Origin: CBDCGJ01 sp965238305
Lineage (GTDB): Bacteria; Pseudomonadota; Alphaproteobacteria; GCA-2731375
DNA length: 64,000 bases
Direction: 5' to 3'
NCBI GenBank assembly: GCA_965238305.1
Contig: CBDEHK010000001.1
Span: 4,650,001 to 4,714,000, forward strand
Positions 1 through 7,847 of this stretch are shown in pieces. Position numbers and translations under genes: made by a program. Under the pieces are notes generated by a model, which made no database searches, had not been told where the DNA came from, and worked only from the letters and a program-made list of their open reading frames with translations. Each line of letters begins with the position of its first letter. Positions within the stretch are counted from its first letter, which is position 1.

Positions 1-458
1 TTGATCGCTTCAATTTTGGCCCAACCATCCGCGCTGATGGAGGGATGACAACCGATAATCACTTTGGTTTTGGCGCTTTTCATGATGCCGATCAAATGAT
101 CGACTTCCAAAAACGGGTTCACCGGATTGACGATCCCGGCCGCTGAACCGCCCCAAAGACAAATATGGGTTTCGGGAATAACAGGCAGCAACAAAGTAAT
201 CGCATCATCCGGTCCCACGCCCAATGAATGCAGTAAATTAGCCGTCTGGTTCATTTTTTTCAGAAGATCGCCGTAGCTAAGTTCGCTGGCTTCTTCATCC
301 GCCGCGCCAGTGCGCAAACCGTAAAGCGCGACCTTATCCGGGATCTTACGGGCCCAGCGGGCGATGGCGTCATAACTGTTTTCGGGAAGATCACGTGCCG
401 AAAGCGGCGTTTTTTCGATCTCGGCCACGTCGGACAAATCGCGGATTGTCTCAGACAT
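1..458 (-). CDS. Acyl-CoA synthetase (AMP-dependent), 5' end only
   Basis: Reading leftward from ATG 456-458, about 152 codons run off the left edge, so only the N-terminal part of an adenylate-forming acyl-CoA ligase is present. The visible protein starts MSETIRDLSDVAEIEK and continues with segments typical of the family N-domain, including a WGGSAAGIVNPVNPFLEVDH stretch found in the alphaproteobacterial acyl-CoA synthetases. The AMP-binding P-loop and C-terminal domain lie outside. A purine-rich AGGGTGG sits just upstream of the start. It is co-directional with the TPR gene and glcDEF. The family joins a fatty or aromatic acid to CoA with ATP; the substrate cannot be told from this fragment. 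Confidence 0.8.
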   Translation of the reverse strand, partial: MSETIRDLSDVAEIEKTPLSARDLPENSYDAIARWARKIPDKVALYGLRTGAADEEASELSYGDLLKKMNQTANLLHSLGVGPDDAITLLLPVIPETHICLWGGSAAGIVNPVNPFLEVDHLIGIMKSAKTKVIIGCHPSISADGWAKIEAI

Positions 459-491
459 ACAAACCACCCTGTTTTACTAAATTAATGGTGG

Positions 492-1043
492 TCAGATTTT
501 CTCGCCTTTTACTTTCTTTCTCAAGCTCTTTACTTGCTTTTTTGCGTATCGGTTGGCGGGATAGACTTCCAACACCCGCTCGAAAGCGTCCAACGCTTTG
601 TCCGGCTGTTCCAAAGCCGTGAAGATCAGGCCGAGACCGCTTAAAGCGCCAAAATGCCGGGGCTCCAAATCCAGGACGCGGGCGCAGTCTGAGGCCGAAT
701 CTCGATAATGTCCCATCAGATAAAGAACTGTCGCGCGTTTATTCCAGCCTTCGGAATATTTCGGCGCGAGCTCGGTAATAGCGTTGAAGGCACCCAAGGC
801 CGTCGGGTTATCGCCGGCGGACATGGCGGTAATCCCCTGTTGCATCAATAGATTGACCGTGTCGCTATCGGACTGCAGCCAAATGCCCCAAATCTGCGCC
901 TCGACAATGCGGTTCATTGCCATATCCTCGGAGGTCTGCAAGCGGGCAAACAGATCGTCCAGACGCTTATCGTTCTGGTCCGCACCTGCCGTCGAAGGCA
1001 ACCAGAACACAATGGCAAATAGCAGTGTTTTTAAGTAACCCAT
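492..1043 (-). CDS. Secreted TPR-repeat protein
   Basis: Encodes about 183 residues. A hydrophobic N-terminus (MGYLKTLLFAIVFWLPSTAG followed by AD) is a probable Sec signal peptide, so the product is likely periplasmic. The remainder reads as tetratricopeptide repeats: successive helical pairs with the usual A/G/Y/P spacing, such as GWNKRATVLYLMGHYRDSASD and FGALSGLGLIFTALEQPDKAL. I chose ATG 1041-1043 because it gives a clean signal peptide; a longer reading would overlap glcF and begin with non-signal sequence. It starts 46 bases after the glcF stop and may share its transcript. TPR proteins are scaffolds; no partner is evident. Confidence 0.75.
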   Translation of the reverse strand: MGYLKTLLFAIVFWLPSTAGADQNDKRLDDLFARLQTSEDMAMNRIVEAQIWGIWLQSDSDTVNLLMQQGITAMSAGDNPTALGAFNAITELAPKYSEGWNKRATVLYLMGHYRDSASDCARVLDLEPRHFGALSGLGLIFTALEQPDKALDAFERVLEVYPANRYAKKQVKSLRKKVKGEKI

Positions 1044-1089
1044 AAGACAATGATAGGCCGCGGCTCGCCGAACACCAAGCGCCGGGCGT

Positions 1090-2385
1090 TCATATCCCTG
1101 TGATACCGCTTGGCTTTTCCCCGCCACTGGCCCAGTTGAGCAGCTCCACCGTATGCACGACCGGGGTCTCGCCTTTGCCGATTTGCATGATGCACCCGAT
1201 ATTGCCGGCGGCGATCACGTCCGGGGTAACTTTGGCAATATTGTCAAGCTTTCGCGCCAATAACCGATTTGCCAATTCCGGTTGCAGCAGATTGTAAGTC
1301 CCGGCGGATCCGCAGCAGAGATGCCCTTCGGGGACCGTGGAAACCGAAAATCCGGCGCTTTTTAGCAATGCTGTCGGTGCTGCACTGATTTGTTGACCAT
1401 GTTGTAAGGAACAAGCGGAATGATAAGCCACGTTTAAATTTTTTGCCGCCTCATCGGGCGCATAATCGATATCCAGTTGCAACAGAAATTCCGAAATGTC
1501 TTGCGTCAACGAAGAAATCTGTGCCGCCTTGGCGGCCCAGCCAGTATCGTTGCGCAACATGAAACCGTAATCTTTCACCGTCGTGCCACAGCCGGAAGCG
1601 TTGATAATGACGGCGTCCAGGCCGTTGCCAAGCAGTTCCTTGTTCCAGGCTGCCACATTCGTTTTCGCGGCTTCCAGCGCGGGCGTCTCGTGACCCAAAT
1701 GATGGGTTAGGGCACCACAACAACCGACCCCATCGGCGATCACCACTTCGACCCCGTGCCGGGTCAGCAGATCGATGGTAGCGCGGTTGATATCGGGCGA
1801 CAGCACCTGCTGCGCACAGCCGGCAAGCAAGGCTACCCGTTTCTGGCGCTCGCCTTTCGCCTTGAAGACCTGGCGACCGGCAATCCGAGCCGCCTTCGGT
1901 AACGTCGCCGGCGCCATCGTCAGCATGGCTTTCAACCGGCCCGGCAGCAAAGCGGCAAAGGGTCGACCCATTTTGGCCGCACGCAAGGACAGGCGAAACA
2001 ATCCCGGCCGCGGCAATATCCAGGCCAGCAACGATCGTAACAGCCGATCGCCTAGTGGACGTCGATATCTTTTCTCAATCTCAGTCCGGGCATGATCGAC
2101 CAAATGCATGTAGTTGACCCCGGAAGGGCAGGTCGTCATGCAGGACAGACACGACAAACAACGATCGACATGGGTGACCACGGACGGCGCCGGCGCTGCA
2201 TCCGACTCGAGGAAATTCTTGATCATATAAATACGCCCGCGCGGGCTATCGAGCTCATCCCCCAAAGTGACATAGGTCGGACAGGTCGCGGTGCAAAAAC
2301 CGCAATGCACACAGTTCCGCAAAATCTGCTCAGATTCCGCGATGTCCGAATTGGCAAGCTGAGCCAAGGTAAAGTTTGTTTGCAC
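1090..2385 (-). CDS. glcF: Glycolate oxidase iron-sulfur subunit GlcF
   Basis: This 431-residue subunit passes electrons from the FAD subunits of glycolate oxidase to the respiratory chain. Two ferredoxin-type 4Fe-4S motifs are visible: Cys25/28/31/35 (CVHCGFCTATC) and Cys76/79/82/86 (CLSCLSCMTTC). Two CCG domains follow in the C-terminal half (GCCGALTHH and CCGSAGTYN). The start is a GTG preceded by GGGGTCATAAC. It directly follows glcE with one base between stop and start codons, and is the third gene of a glcD-glcE-glcF operon. Length and domain order match the family. Together they oxidise glycolate to glyoxylate, which fits use of phytoplankton-derived glycolate. Confidence 0.93.
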   Translation of the reverse strand: MQTNFTLAQLANSDIAESEQILRNCVHCGFCTATCPTYVTLGDELDSPRGRIYMIKNFLESDAAPAPSVVTHVDRCLSCLSCMTTCPSGVNYMHLVDHARTEIEKRYRRPLGDRLLRSLLAWILPRPGLFRLSLRAAKMGRPFAALLPGRLKAMLTMAPATLPKAARIAGRQVFKAKGERQKRVALLAGCAQQVLSPDINRATIDLLTRHGVEVVIADGVGCCGALTHHLGHETPALEAAKTNVAAWNKELLGNGLDAVIINASGCGTTVKDYGFMLRNDTGWAAKAAQISSLTQDISEFLLQLDIDYAPDEAAKNLNVAYHSACSLQHGQQISAAPTALLKSAGFSVSTVPEGHLCCGSAGTYNLLQPELANRLLARKLDNIAKVTPDVIAAGNIGCIMQIGKGETPVVHTVELLNWASGGEKPSGITGI

Positions 2386-2386
2386 G

Positions 2387-3595
2387 TTATGACCCCTGGA
2401 TGTCCCGATACATGCGGCTGGGGTTGAGCAAGTTTTTTGGATCGAAGCTATCTTTTACGCGCGCCGATAAGGCCGCCACCCCGGCAGCCGGGGGATGGAA
2501 GACATCGACGCTAGCCCGGCGCTTCACTGTTGCCCGGATCAAGGTAGCATGGCCGTCGCCGGCGACAAGGCGGCGCAGTTGTTTTGGATCGGTATCGCTG
2601 TCCAAAGATAGCCACACCAAACCACCGCCCCAATCGAGCAAACCGTCACCGGCCAGGCCATCAATGAAACTGGCGCCGGCATTGGGTGCGACGGAAATTC
2701 GCCAGATTTCGCGATCCCGAAGCGGCAGCAAATCCGCCACATCACGGATTTCCTGCCACAAACGGATGGTATTAGCGGTGTGCAATTCTTCAACCGCGCC
2801 AAACTCCGCACATTCGCCTAAGAGCGATTGGCATCGATAGTCCGCCGATATCGGGGTCCCTTCGACCCGCAAGGCGGTGATTGAAGCGCCGGCGCTTTGA
2901 ACATAGGAAACGCTGGAGCGGGATGCCGCCGCCGCCGGTAAATAGGCCGCAGCGGAGACCTCATGCGGGCCACCCATGGCCCGGCTCATCATGTCGGTTG
3001 CCTGTTGCGCGTCCAGCCCGATGACCAGGACGCTTCGGCTGCGTACCGCCGATGGTAGAACTTTTACCGTGACATCTGTCATGGCCGTCAAAGTGCCAAA
3101 ACTGCCGGCCATCAGTTTGCAAAGGTCGTATCCGGTGACGTTTTTGACCACCCGGCCGCCGGATTTGATCGCTTCACCGCGCCCGGTGACAGCATGCACA
3201 CCGAGGAAATGGTCGCGCGCCGCGCCGGCCTTGAGGCGCCGGGGCCCGGACATATTTGTCGCCAGCACGCCGCCGATTGTTGGTCCTTCAGACGACGCTA
3301 ACAAATCACCGTAATCCGCCGGTTCAAACGCCAGCTGCTGATTATTTTCTGTCAACAGCGCTTCGATCTCGCGTAAGGGTGTGCCGGCGCGGGCCGACAA
3401 AACCAACTCATCCGGCTCATATAAGGTGATGCCACGCAAACCGGACAAGTCGAGCACATGGTCAACCGCCATCGGATGGCCGTAATTTAGCTTGCTACCG
3501 GCGCCACGAACTTCGATTGCGGTTTCTTCTGCCACCGCCCATTGGACAAATGACAGGACATCGGCCGCATCACGTGCTTTGAATACTTCCGCCAT
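2387..3595 (-). CDS. glcE: Glycolate oxidase FAD-binding subunit GlcE
   Basis: A 402-residue FAD-linked oxidase subunit. The N-terminal half carries a PCMH-type FAD-binding fold, with the glycine-rich stretch EVRGAGSKLNYG and the conserved GGVLATNMSGPRRL and GGRVVKNVTGYDLCKLMAGSFGTL segments. The C-terminal end KDSFDPKNLLNPSRMY is typical of the GlcD/GlcE family. The ATG overlaps the glcD stop as TGATG, pointing to translational coupling. GlcE is the second, shorter flavoprotein needed with GlcD and GlcF for activity. Confidence 0.92.
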   Translation of the reverse strand: MAEVFKARDAADVLSFVQWAVAEETAIEVRGAGSKLNYGHPMAVDHVLDLSGLRGITLYEPDELVLSARAGTPLREIEALLTENNQQLAFEPADYGDLLASSEGPTIGGVLATNMSGPRRLKAGAARDHFLGVHAVTGRGEAIKSGGRVVKNVTGYDLCKLMAGSFGTLTAMTDVTVKVLPSAVRSRSVLVIGLDAQQATDMMSRAMGGPHEVSAAAYLPAAAASRSSVSYVQSAGASITALRVEGTPISADYRCQSLLGECAEFGAVEELHTANTIRLWQEIRDVADLLPLRDREIWRISVAPNAGASFIDGLAGDGLLDWGGGLVWLSLDSDTDPKQLRRLVAGDGHATLIRATVKRRASVDVFHPPAAGVAALSARVKDSFDPKNLLNPSRMYRDIQGS

Positions 3596-5097
3596 CAGAA
3601 CCTGGGGAGATCCGGAAACGGGATTTGGCCGCTGGAAATATGCACCCGACCCAATTCAACGCAGGAACTGAGTTTCGGAAATACTTTACCGGGATTGAGG
3701 CGGCCCTTGGGATCGAAAGCGCATTTCAAACGCTGCTGCTGCGCTAGATCATCTTCATTGAACATGCTGGGCATCAGGTCGCGTTTTTCGACGCCGACAC
3801 CATGTTCGCCGGTCAGCACCCCGCCTACCTCGACACAAAGGCGCAGAATATCGGCGCCGAACTCTTCCGCTTTTTCCAGTTCGCCAGGCTGATTGGCATC
3901 GTAAAGAATCAGCGGATGCAGATTACCGTCACCGGCATGAAAGACATTGGCGACCCGCAGGCCATATTTCGCCGACAATTGGGTCATCCGCGCCAGCACT
4001 TCCGGCAGCCGCTTTCTGGGGATTGTGCCGTCCATGCAATAGTAATCCGGACTGATCCGCCCGATCGCCGGGAAGGCGTTTTTACGCCCGGCCCAGAATT
4101 GCGACCGTTCTTCTTCGTTGACGCTGGCGCGGATATGGCTGGCGCCGCAATCTTTTGCGATTTCGGAGACCTGTTCGGTGAGATCATCAACTTCGCTTTG
4201 CGGCCCATCCAGCTCCACGATCAGCAATGCGGCAGCATCAAGCGGATAGCCGGGATGGCAAAAATCTTCCGCCGCGCGAATGGCGTCGCGATCCATCATC
4301 TCCAGGCCACCTGGAATAATACCGCTGCCGATGATCCGGGCGACACAATCGCCGCCAGCTTCGTTGCTGGGAAAGCCGATCAGGACGGCCCGCGCGGTTT
4401 CCGGTTTGCGCAGAATTCGCACCGTCACCTCCGTTACCACGCCCAGCAGCCCTTCCGAACCGGTCAAAATACCCAACAGGTCATAGCCGCCACTATCGAG
4501 ATGTTTGCCGCCGATGCGGATCACTTCCCCATCCATCAGGACCACTTCCAGGCCGAGAATATTGTTTGTCGTTAGGCCATATTTCAGGCAATGCACACCG
4601 CCCGAATTCTCCGCCACATTGCCGCCGATGGTACACGCAATCTGGCTCGAAGGGTCCGGCGCATAATAAAATCCATCCTGCTCCACCGCTTCGGTGATGC
4701 CCAAATTGGTTACGCCGGGCTGCACAATGGCGGCACGATTGGCATAGTCGATATCGAGAATTTTATTGAATTTACCGAGACCCAGGATAATCCCGTCTTC
4801 CAGCGGCAGCGCCCCACCCGAAAGCGAGGTGCCGGCGCCGCGCGGCACCACCTTGATATTGCGTTCGCTGCAGAGCCTGAGGATCGCCGCGACCTGGGCC
4901 GTAGTTTCCGGCAACACCACCGTCATCGGGGTCTGGCGATAAGCGGTCAGGCCGTCACTTTCATACGCCCGCAATTCCGCTTGATCGACGATCACCCCCT
5001 CGCCCGGCACAATCTTTCGTAAATCGGCGATAAGGGCGTCGCGTTGGACCAACGCCTCTGGTTCTGCTATCGGCATTTTCATGGGTTCATCAGCCAC
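3595..5097 (-). CDS. glcD: Glycolate oxidase catalytic subunit GlcD
   Basis: A 500-residue FAD-linked oxidase, the catalytic subunit converting glycolate (or D-lactate-like 2-hydroxyacids) to the 2-oxoacid. Visible family landmarks are PRGAGTSLSGGALP (FAD pyrophosphate contact), GGNVAENSGGVHCLKYG, the GSEGLLGVVTEVTVR segment, and the C-terminal HAGDGNLHP and GEHGVGVEKR motifs. The first in-frame start is GTG 5095-5097 with a weak ribosome-binding site; ATG at 5082 is an alternative giving a product five residues shorter. It is the first gene of glcDEF and lies downstream of the rpmJ terminator, so the operon probably has its own promoter between about 5100 and 5150. Confidence 0.93.
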   Translation of the reverse strand: MADEPMKMPIAEPEALVQRDALIADLRKIVPGEGVIVDQAELRAYESDGLTAYRQTPMTVVLPETTAQVAAILRLCSERNIKVVPRGAGTSLSGGALPLEDGIILGLGKFNKILDIDYANRAAIVQPGVTNLGITEAVEQDGFYYAPDPSSQIACTIGGNVAENSGGVHCLKYGLTTNNILGLEVVLMDGEVIRIGGKHLDSGGYDLLGILTGSEGLLGVVTEVTVRILRKPETARAVLIGFPSNEAGGDCVARIIGSGIIPGGLEMMDRDAIRAAEDFCHPGYPLDAAALLIVELDGPQSEVDDLTEQVSEIAKDCGASHIRASVNEEERSQFWAGRKNAFPAIGRISPDYYCMDGTIPRKRLPEVLARMTQLSAKYGLRVANVFHAGDGNLHPLILYDANQPGELEKAEEFGADILRLCVEVGGVLTGEHGVGVEKRDLMPSMFNEDDLAQQQRLKCAFDPKGRLNPGKVFPKLSSCVELGRVHISSGQIPFPDLPRF

Positions 5098-5149
5098 TCG
5101 GTTGTTGCTGAAGGGCAGTGTAACGAATATCGGATTACAGGCAAAACAA

Positions 5150-5171
5150 AACCGCGCGAAAGGGCGCGGTT
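5150..5171 (-). terminator. Intrinsic terminator after rpmJ
   Basis: On the minus strand an eight-base-pair stem (AACCGCGC with GCGCGGTT) closes a short loop and is followed at once by TTTTGTTTTG. It lies between rpmJ and glcD, so it ends the rpmJ transcript and separates it from the glycolate oxidase operon. Confidence 0.7.
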
Positions 5172-5215
5172 CATCGTCGATACAAAGATAGTTAAGGCCG
5201 GAAATCCGACGCTAA

Positions 5216-5341
5216 TTAACCTTGGCGCGCCTTGAAGCGGCGAACGGTCTTGTTGATCACATAGACGCGACCTTTGCGGCGGATCACCCGGCAATCCCGA
5301 TGACGCTTCTTCGCGGATTTCAGTGAGTTGAGGACTTTCAT
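5216..5341 (-). CDS. rpmJ: 50S ribosomal protein L36
   Basis: A 41-residue, highly basic protein starting MKVLNSLKSAKKRHRDCRVI and ending FKARQG. It is the L36 of the alternative (zinc-free) type: only one Cys (residue 17) remains and the C-x2-C / C-x-H zinc ligands of classical L36 are absent. L36 stabilises 23S rRNA in the large subunit. It is monocistronic, with a clear intrinsic terminator 45 bases downstream. The gene is short and easily missed. Confidence 0.92.
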   Translation of the reverse strand: MKVLNSLKSAKKRHRDCRVIRRKGRVYVINKTVRRFKARQG

Positions 5342-5567
5342 AACGACACCGTATCAAGTTCTTCGTGACAAATAAAAACCGGCCAAAAACCAAACTTCAT
5401 TGACCGGATGCGGCGCAACATACAGAGGCCCCCCGGACCTGTCAACTGCCCATCCGAGCGGCCGCCCGCCACCGACCAGCGTGCCGTCATTACTGTCGTG
5501 TGAACAAGAAGGTCGGCGGCAGCAGGCCCGATAACGCCCCTACCGAATGATCGCCGGCGGCGTCGGA

Positions 5568-5783
5568 TCAGTCGCTATCGGCGAATTTGAAAGAGACTTT
5601 CACCTTGGCTCGGTAAGCGGCCACTTGGCCGTCCTGCACTTGCATATCAAGTTCCGAGACCGAGGCGATGCGCAGGTCCCGCAGGCTTTCGCCGGCCCGT
5701 GCCACCGCCGCCGCGGCGGCTTTCTCCCAACTTTCCGTGCTAGTGCCAACTAGTTCGATGACCTTATAAACACTTTCTGCCAT
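5568..5783 (-). CDS. Dodecin family flavin-binding protein (copy 1)
   Basis: A 71-residue product (MAESVYKVIELVGTSTESWE...) with the dodecin beta-alpha-beta-beta pattern: a first strand YKVIELVGTS, one long helix EKAAAAAVARAGESL, then two strands ending in KVKVSFKF. Dodecins form hollow dodecamers that bind and buffer riboflavin/FMN or related flavins. ATG 5781-5783 is chosen because GGAGGT lies six bases upstream; an upstream ATG would place that site inside the gene. A second, divergent dodecin lies at 36628-36840. Confidence 0.88.
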   Translation of the reverse strand: MAESVYKVIELVGTSTESWEKAAAAAVARAGESLRDLRIASVSELDMQVQDGQVAAYRAKVKVSFKFADSD

Positions 5784-5960
5784 AATAACCTCCATATAAA
5801 CGCGATGCGAAAAATGAACTTACAAAAACAGAACTAGGACAGGATAAACCAGAAGTCGGCTCAGGAACAGCCCAGGCCCGATGGCCATAGGCGAACGAGG
5901 CCAACCCGAAAACACCGCACTTGGACTTCTTCTGGCGCCTCTGGGCGCAGGGCCGGTGTG

Positions 5961-6575
5961 TCAGGCAAGCGGCGGCGCGATAGTTTCCAGTAGGCTGGGG
6001 CGGCGGGAAAAATCGTCGATCCAGGCGCTGAGCGCATCATGCCCGGGCCGCCATTGGAAATCCGGCAGGCGTTCTTCCCGCTTGTGCAGGGCGCACGCCA
6101 ACAGCAGCTGCGCCATCGACAGCGGCCCCTCAAACAATCCAGCGGCGACATCGGCCTCCAACGAAGCGATCATCCGCATCGCCCGGGCGTTTTCATGGGC
6201 GATGATGCCCGGCGAACGTTCCGCCACCGGGCGATAGAGTTCGCGGCCCCAGACCGCGGTGCCATCCAGCATACTGCGTACTTTCGCTTCCAAGCGTAGG
6301 ACGGCCCAGCGGCTGTCGTCCGCCGGCAGGGTGAAGATCGGGGCGCCGTCCAGATGGTCGAGATAACTGCAGATCAGGCTTGATTCTTCATAGACAGTGC
6401 CATCATCGGTGACCAGGGTCGGCACCCGGCCGGACGGATTGATGGCATAAAGCGGACTATCCGGGCGCCGCGTCTGGATTGGCACCACCGATACCCGCGC
6501 CTGCAACCCCTTCTCAATAATCACCACACGGGCCAGCCGCGCATAAGGCGATGTGAGGGTAACAAAAAGTTTCAC
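5961..6575 (-). CDS. Glutathione S-transferase (copy 1)
   Basis: About 204 residues with the thioredoxin-like GST N-domain: MKLFVTLTSPYARLARVV, a cis-Pro region GRVPTLVTDDG and the glutathione-contacting YEESSLICSYLD segment (about residues 65-76), followed by an all-helical C-domain. I take GTG 6573-6575 as start because AGGAG lies eight bases upstream and the protein then begins with the canonical GST strand; a GTG three codons earlier abuts the AGGAG. The start codon lies inside a parS-like palindrome (6568-6583), which is unusual. Substrate unknown. Confidence 0.85.
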   Translation of the reverse strand: MKLFVTLTSPYARLARVVIIEKGLQARVSVVPIQTRRPDSPLYAINPSGRVPTLVTDDGTVYEESSLICSYLDHLDGAPIFTLPADDSRWAVLRLEAKVRSMLDGTAVWGRELYRPVAERSPGIIAHENARAMRMIASLEADVAAGLFEGPLSMAQLLLACALHKREERLPDFQWRPGHDALSAWIDDFSRRPSLLETIAPPLA

Positions 6576-6583
6576 GTGAAACA
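6568..6583. other. parS-like centromere site (ParB binding)
   Basis: The sequence AGTTTCACGTGAAACA matches the widely conserved 16-base parS consensus TGTTTCACGTGAAACA at 15 of 16 positions, and its inner 14 bases (6569-6582) form a perfect palindrome. parS sites are bound by ParB and are normally clustered near the chromosomal origin. This one overlaps the ribosome-binding region and GTG start of the GST gene. I saw no second copy, and parA/parB are not in the window. Confidence 0.75.
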
Positions 6584-6653
6584 CTCCTAACAGCTTGTTA
6601 AAATCCAGCCGTCAAAAGACTTGCCGGCAAATTTGTGTATGCGTAGACATCCC

Positions 6654-6711
6654 CTCAATTCCAAAGACACCAATTCCGAATTGAGTAGGAAACTCCAGGA
6701 TAGTATACTAT
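6654..6711. promoter_or_regulatory. Cluster of short palindromes upstream of GST and a small ORF
   Basis: Three symmetric elements lie within 58 bases. CTCAATTC at 6654-6661 is inverted as GAATTGAG at 6678-6685. The 13-base CAATTC-c-GAATTG at 6671-6683 is nested in this. ATAGTATACTAT at 6700-6711 is a 12-base perfect palindrome. They sit in the divergent spacer between the GST gene and a small plus-strand ORF, so they could be operators. No matching regulator is recognised. Confidence 0.35.
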
Positions 6712-6744
6712 ATTCGGAGATACTCGTTACTTGACACTTGAAAA

Positions 6745-6951
6745 ATGAAAAACACATTACCCCCGCGCCGCTTTAACAACAGAAATACTCGCATCGCTAC
6801 CTCAATCTTGGGGGTCTGCTTTGTATTGGGCGTGCTGGCGGAGTACGGGCGGGGGATTGAGTATGGTTTGTTTACAATGTTGATCTTTGGCGTCCTGGCG
6901 GCGGGGATGTTGTTTCGTAAATCGAAGCATCAATCCGGGCCGGACGGCTAG
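6745..6951 (+). CDS. Possible small two-TM membrane protein
   Basis: An open frame of 68 codons from ATG 6745. The product has a basic N-terminus (KNTLPPRRFNNRNTR) and two hydrophobic stretches (about residues 18-32 and 40-57), ending in a basic, soluble tail. No family is recognised. There is no good Shine-Dalgarno sequence (AACTTGACACTTGAAAA precedes the ATG), so expression is uncertain. Position and hydrophobicity argue for a real membrane peptide, codon evidence is weak. Confidence 0.4.
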   Translation: MKNTLPPRRFNNRNTRIATSILGVCFVLGVLAEYGRGIEYGLFTMLIFGVLAAGMLFRKSKHQSGPDG

Positions 6952-7410
6952 CGGCGGTTTTCGGGGACGCCAGGCCAGAAGTTCCCAGACACAATATTCA
7001 ACAATGGAATCGTCTGCTAACCCACTCATTCCAACATCGTTTCCGATCTCTACACAAAGGTCAGGCAGATCGACAATGGCACCAAAGCCAGGGCGCAGAG
7101 ATTGCCGGAACTAAACCGCCAGACCGGCCAGCAGCACCGCGCTGTAAATCAGGACGCATTCTTGCAATCAATTAACCGCCCGCAGAACATTCTGCAATTA
7201 TCGACAGAAAATCAACAGCGCCAATAATCGCGAACCTAATATTGCGCCCTGCAAACATCTTTACGGGTGGTAATACTGGGGCGTCTGCAGAACCGAATAG
7301 GCCTGGTTTAAATTAATTTTTTTGGGAATTGTGTTTGGTTTTTGGGCGATTAATGGTGTAAAATACCTGACGTGTTCAACGAACGGGTTCCGGAGGCGTT
7401 ACGAGGAGCC
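6952..7410. other. Intergenic stretch holding an EamA remnant
   Basis: About 460 bases without a confident gene. It contains a decayed fragment of an EamA transporter at 7051-7145 (listed separately). The remainder, including an A+T-richer portion at 7300-7370 that probably holds the PilZ gene promoter, shows nothing else that I can support. Confidence 0.5.
7051..7145 (-). pseudogene. Remnant of a second EamA/DMT transporter gene
   Basis: Two short pieces of an EamA gene are joined here. Bases 7051-7100 match the 3' end of the intact gene at 7872-7921 (about 43 of 50 identical by eye), and bases 7088-7140 match 8551-8603 near its 5' third (over 45 of 53). In the intact gene these parts are about 640 bases apart. 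The junction falls on CCAGGGCGC, present in both parts, so the internal part was probably lost by recombination between short direct repeats. Read on the minus strand it gives LLAGLAV, a stop, FRQSLRPG, and in another frame ALALVPLSICLTFV and a stop. Confidence 0.75.
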
Positions 7411-7680
7411 ATGAGAGATATTGAAAACAGGCTTGCTGTCCGGCGACCGACGACGATCCGCGCGCAGATCCTCTTTAACGACGGCCACAGCTCATCATAT
7501 TGTGTCGTGAGAGATTTATCGGATGCCGGTGCACGGCTAGCAACCGACAGCGGGCTGAAGTTCCCGAATGCTGTGGGCCTGAAATATCTTGATGGCCCGC
7601 AGCGATTGGCTGCCCCCAAGGCCTGCGAAATTGTCTGGCGTAATGGCGATACTTTAGGCGTTCACTTCCAAGCCAATTAA
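7411..7680 (+). CDS. PilZ domain protein
   Basis: An 89-residue protein made almost wholly of a PilZ domain: RRPTTIRAQI near the N-terminus followed by VRDLSDAGARLAT, the counterpart of the D/N-x-S-x-x-G cyclic-di-GMP contact, and a terminal beta strand TLGVHFQAN. PilZ domains bind cyclic-di-GMP and control motility or exopolysaccharide. ATG 7411 is chosen for the GAGGAG just upstream; a GTG-initiated extension to 7372 is possible. The classical R-x3-R is only partly present (RRPTTIR), so ligand binding is uncertain. It appears monocistronic. Confidence 0.75.
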   Translation: MRDIENRLAVRRPTTIRAQILFNDGHSSSYCVVRDLSDAGARLATDSGLKFPNAVGLKYLDGPQRLAAPKACEIVWRNGDTLGVHFQAN

Positions 7681-7847
7681 GGCCCATATCGCGCGTTTCC
7701 AATCAGTCTATTTTCGCGCCAAGGCGAAAGCTTTCGGCTGTTTTCGCCAGAAACTCGTCTGCCGGGAACCGAACGCCGGAGGGATGAATTCCGGGGGCAC
7801 AATACTCACTCATTCAATTTTTATCTGGCAGTTTTTATCTGCGCTGA

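Noticed and set aside
3802..4575. 257-codon plus-strand frame opposite glcD
   Set aside because: Antisense shadow of a well-supported gene; the translation is low in structure and no family is seen.
5079..5393. 104-codon minus-strand frame over the rpmJ region
   Set aside because: It is rpmJ read in the wrong frame; the 41-residue L36 explains the sequence.
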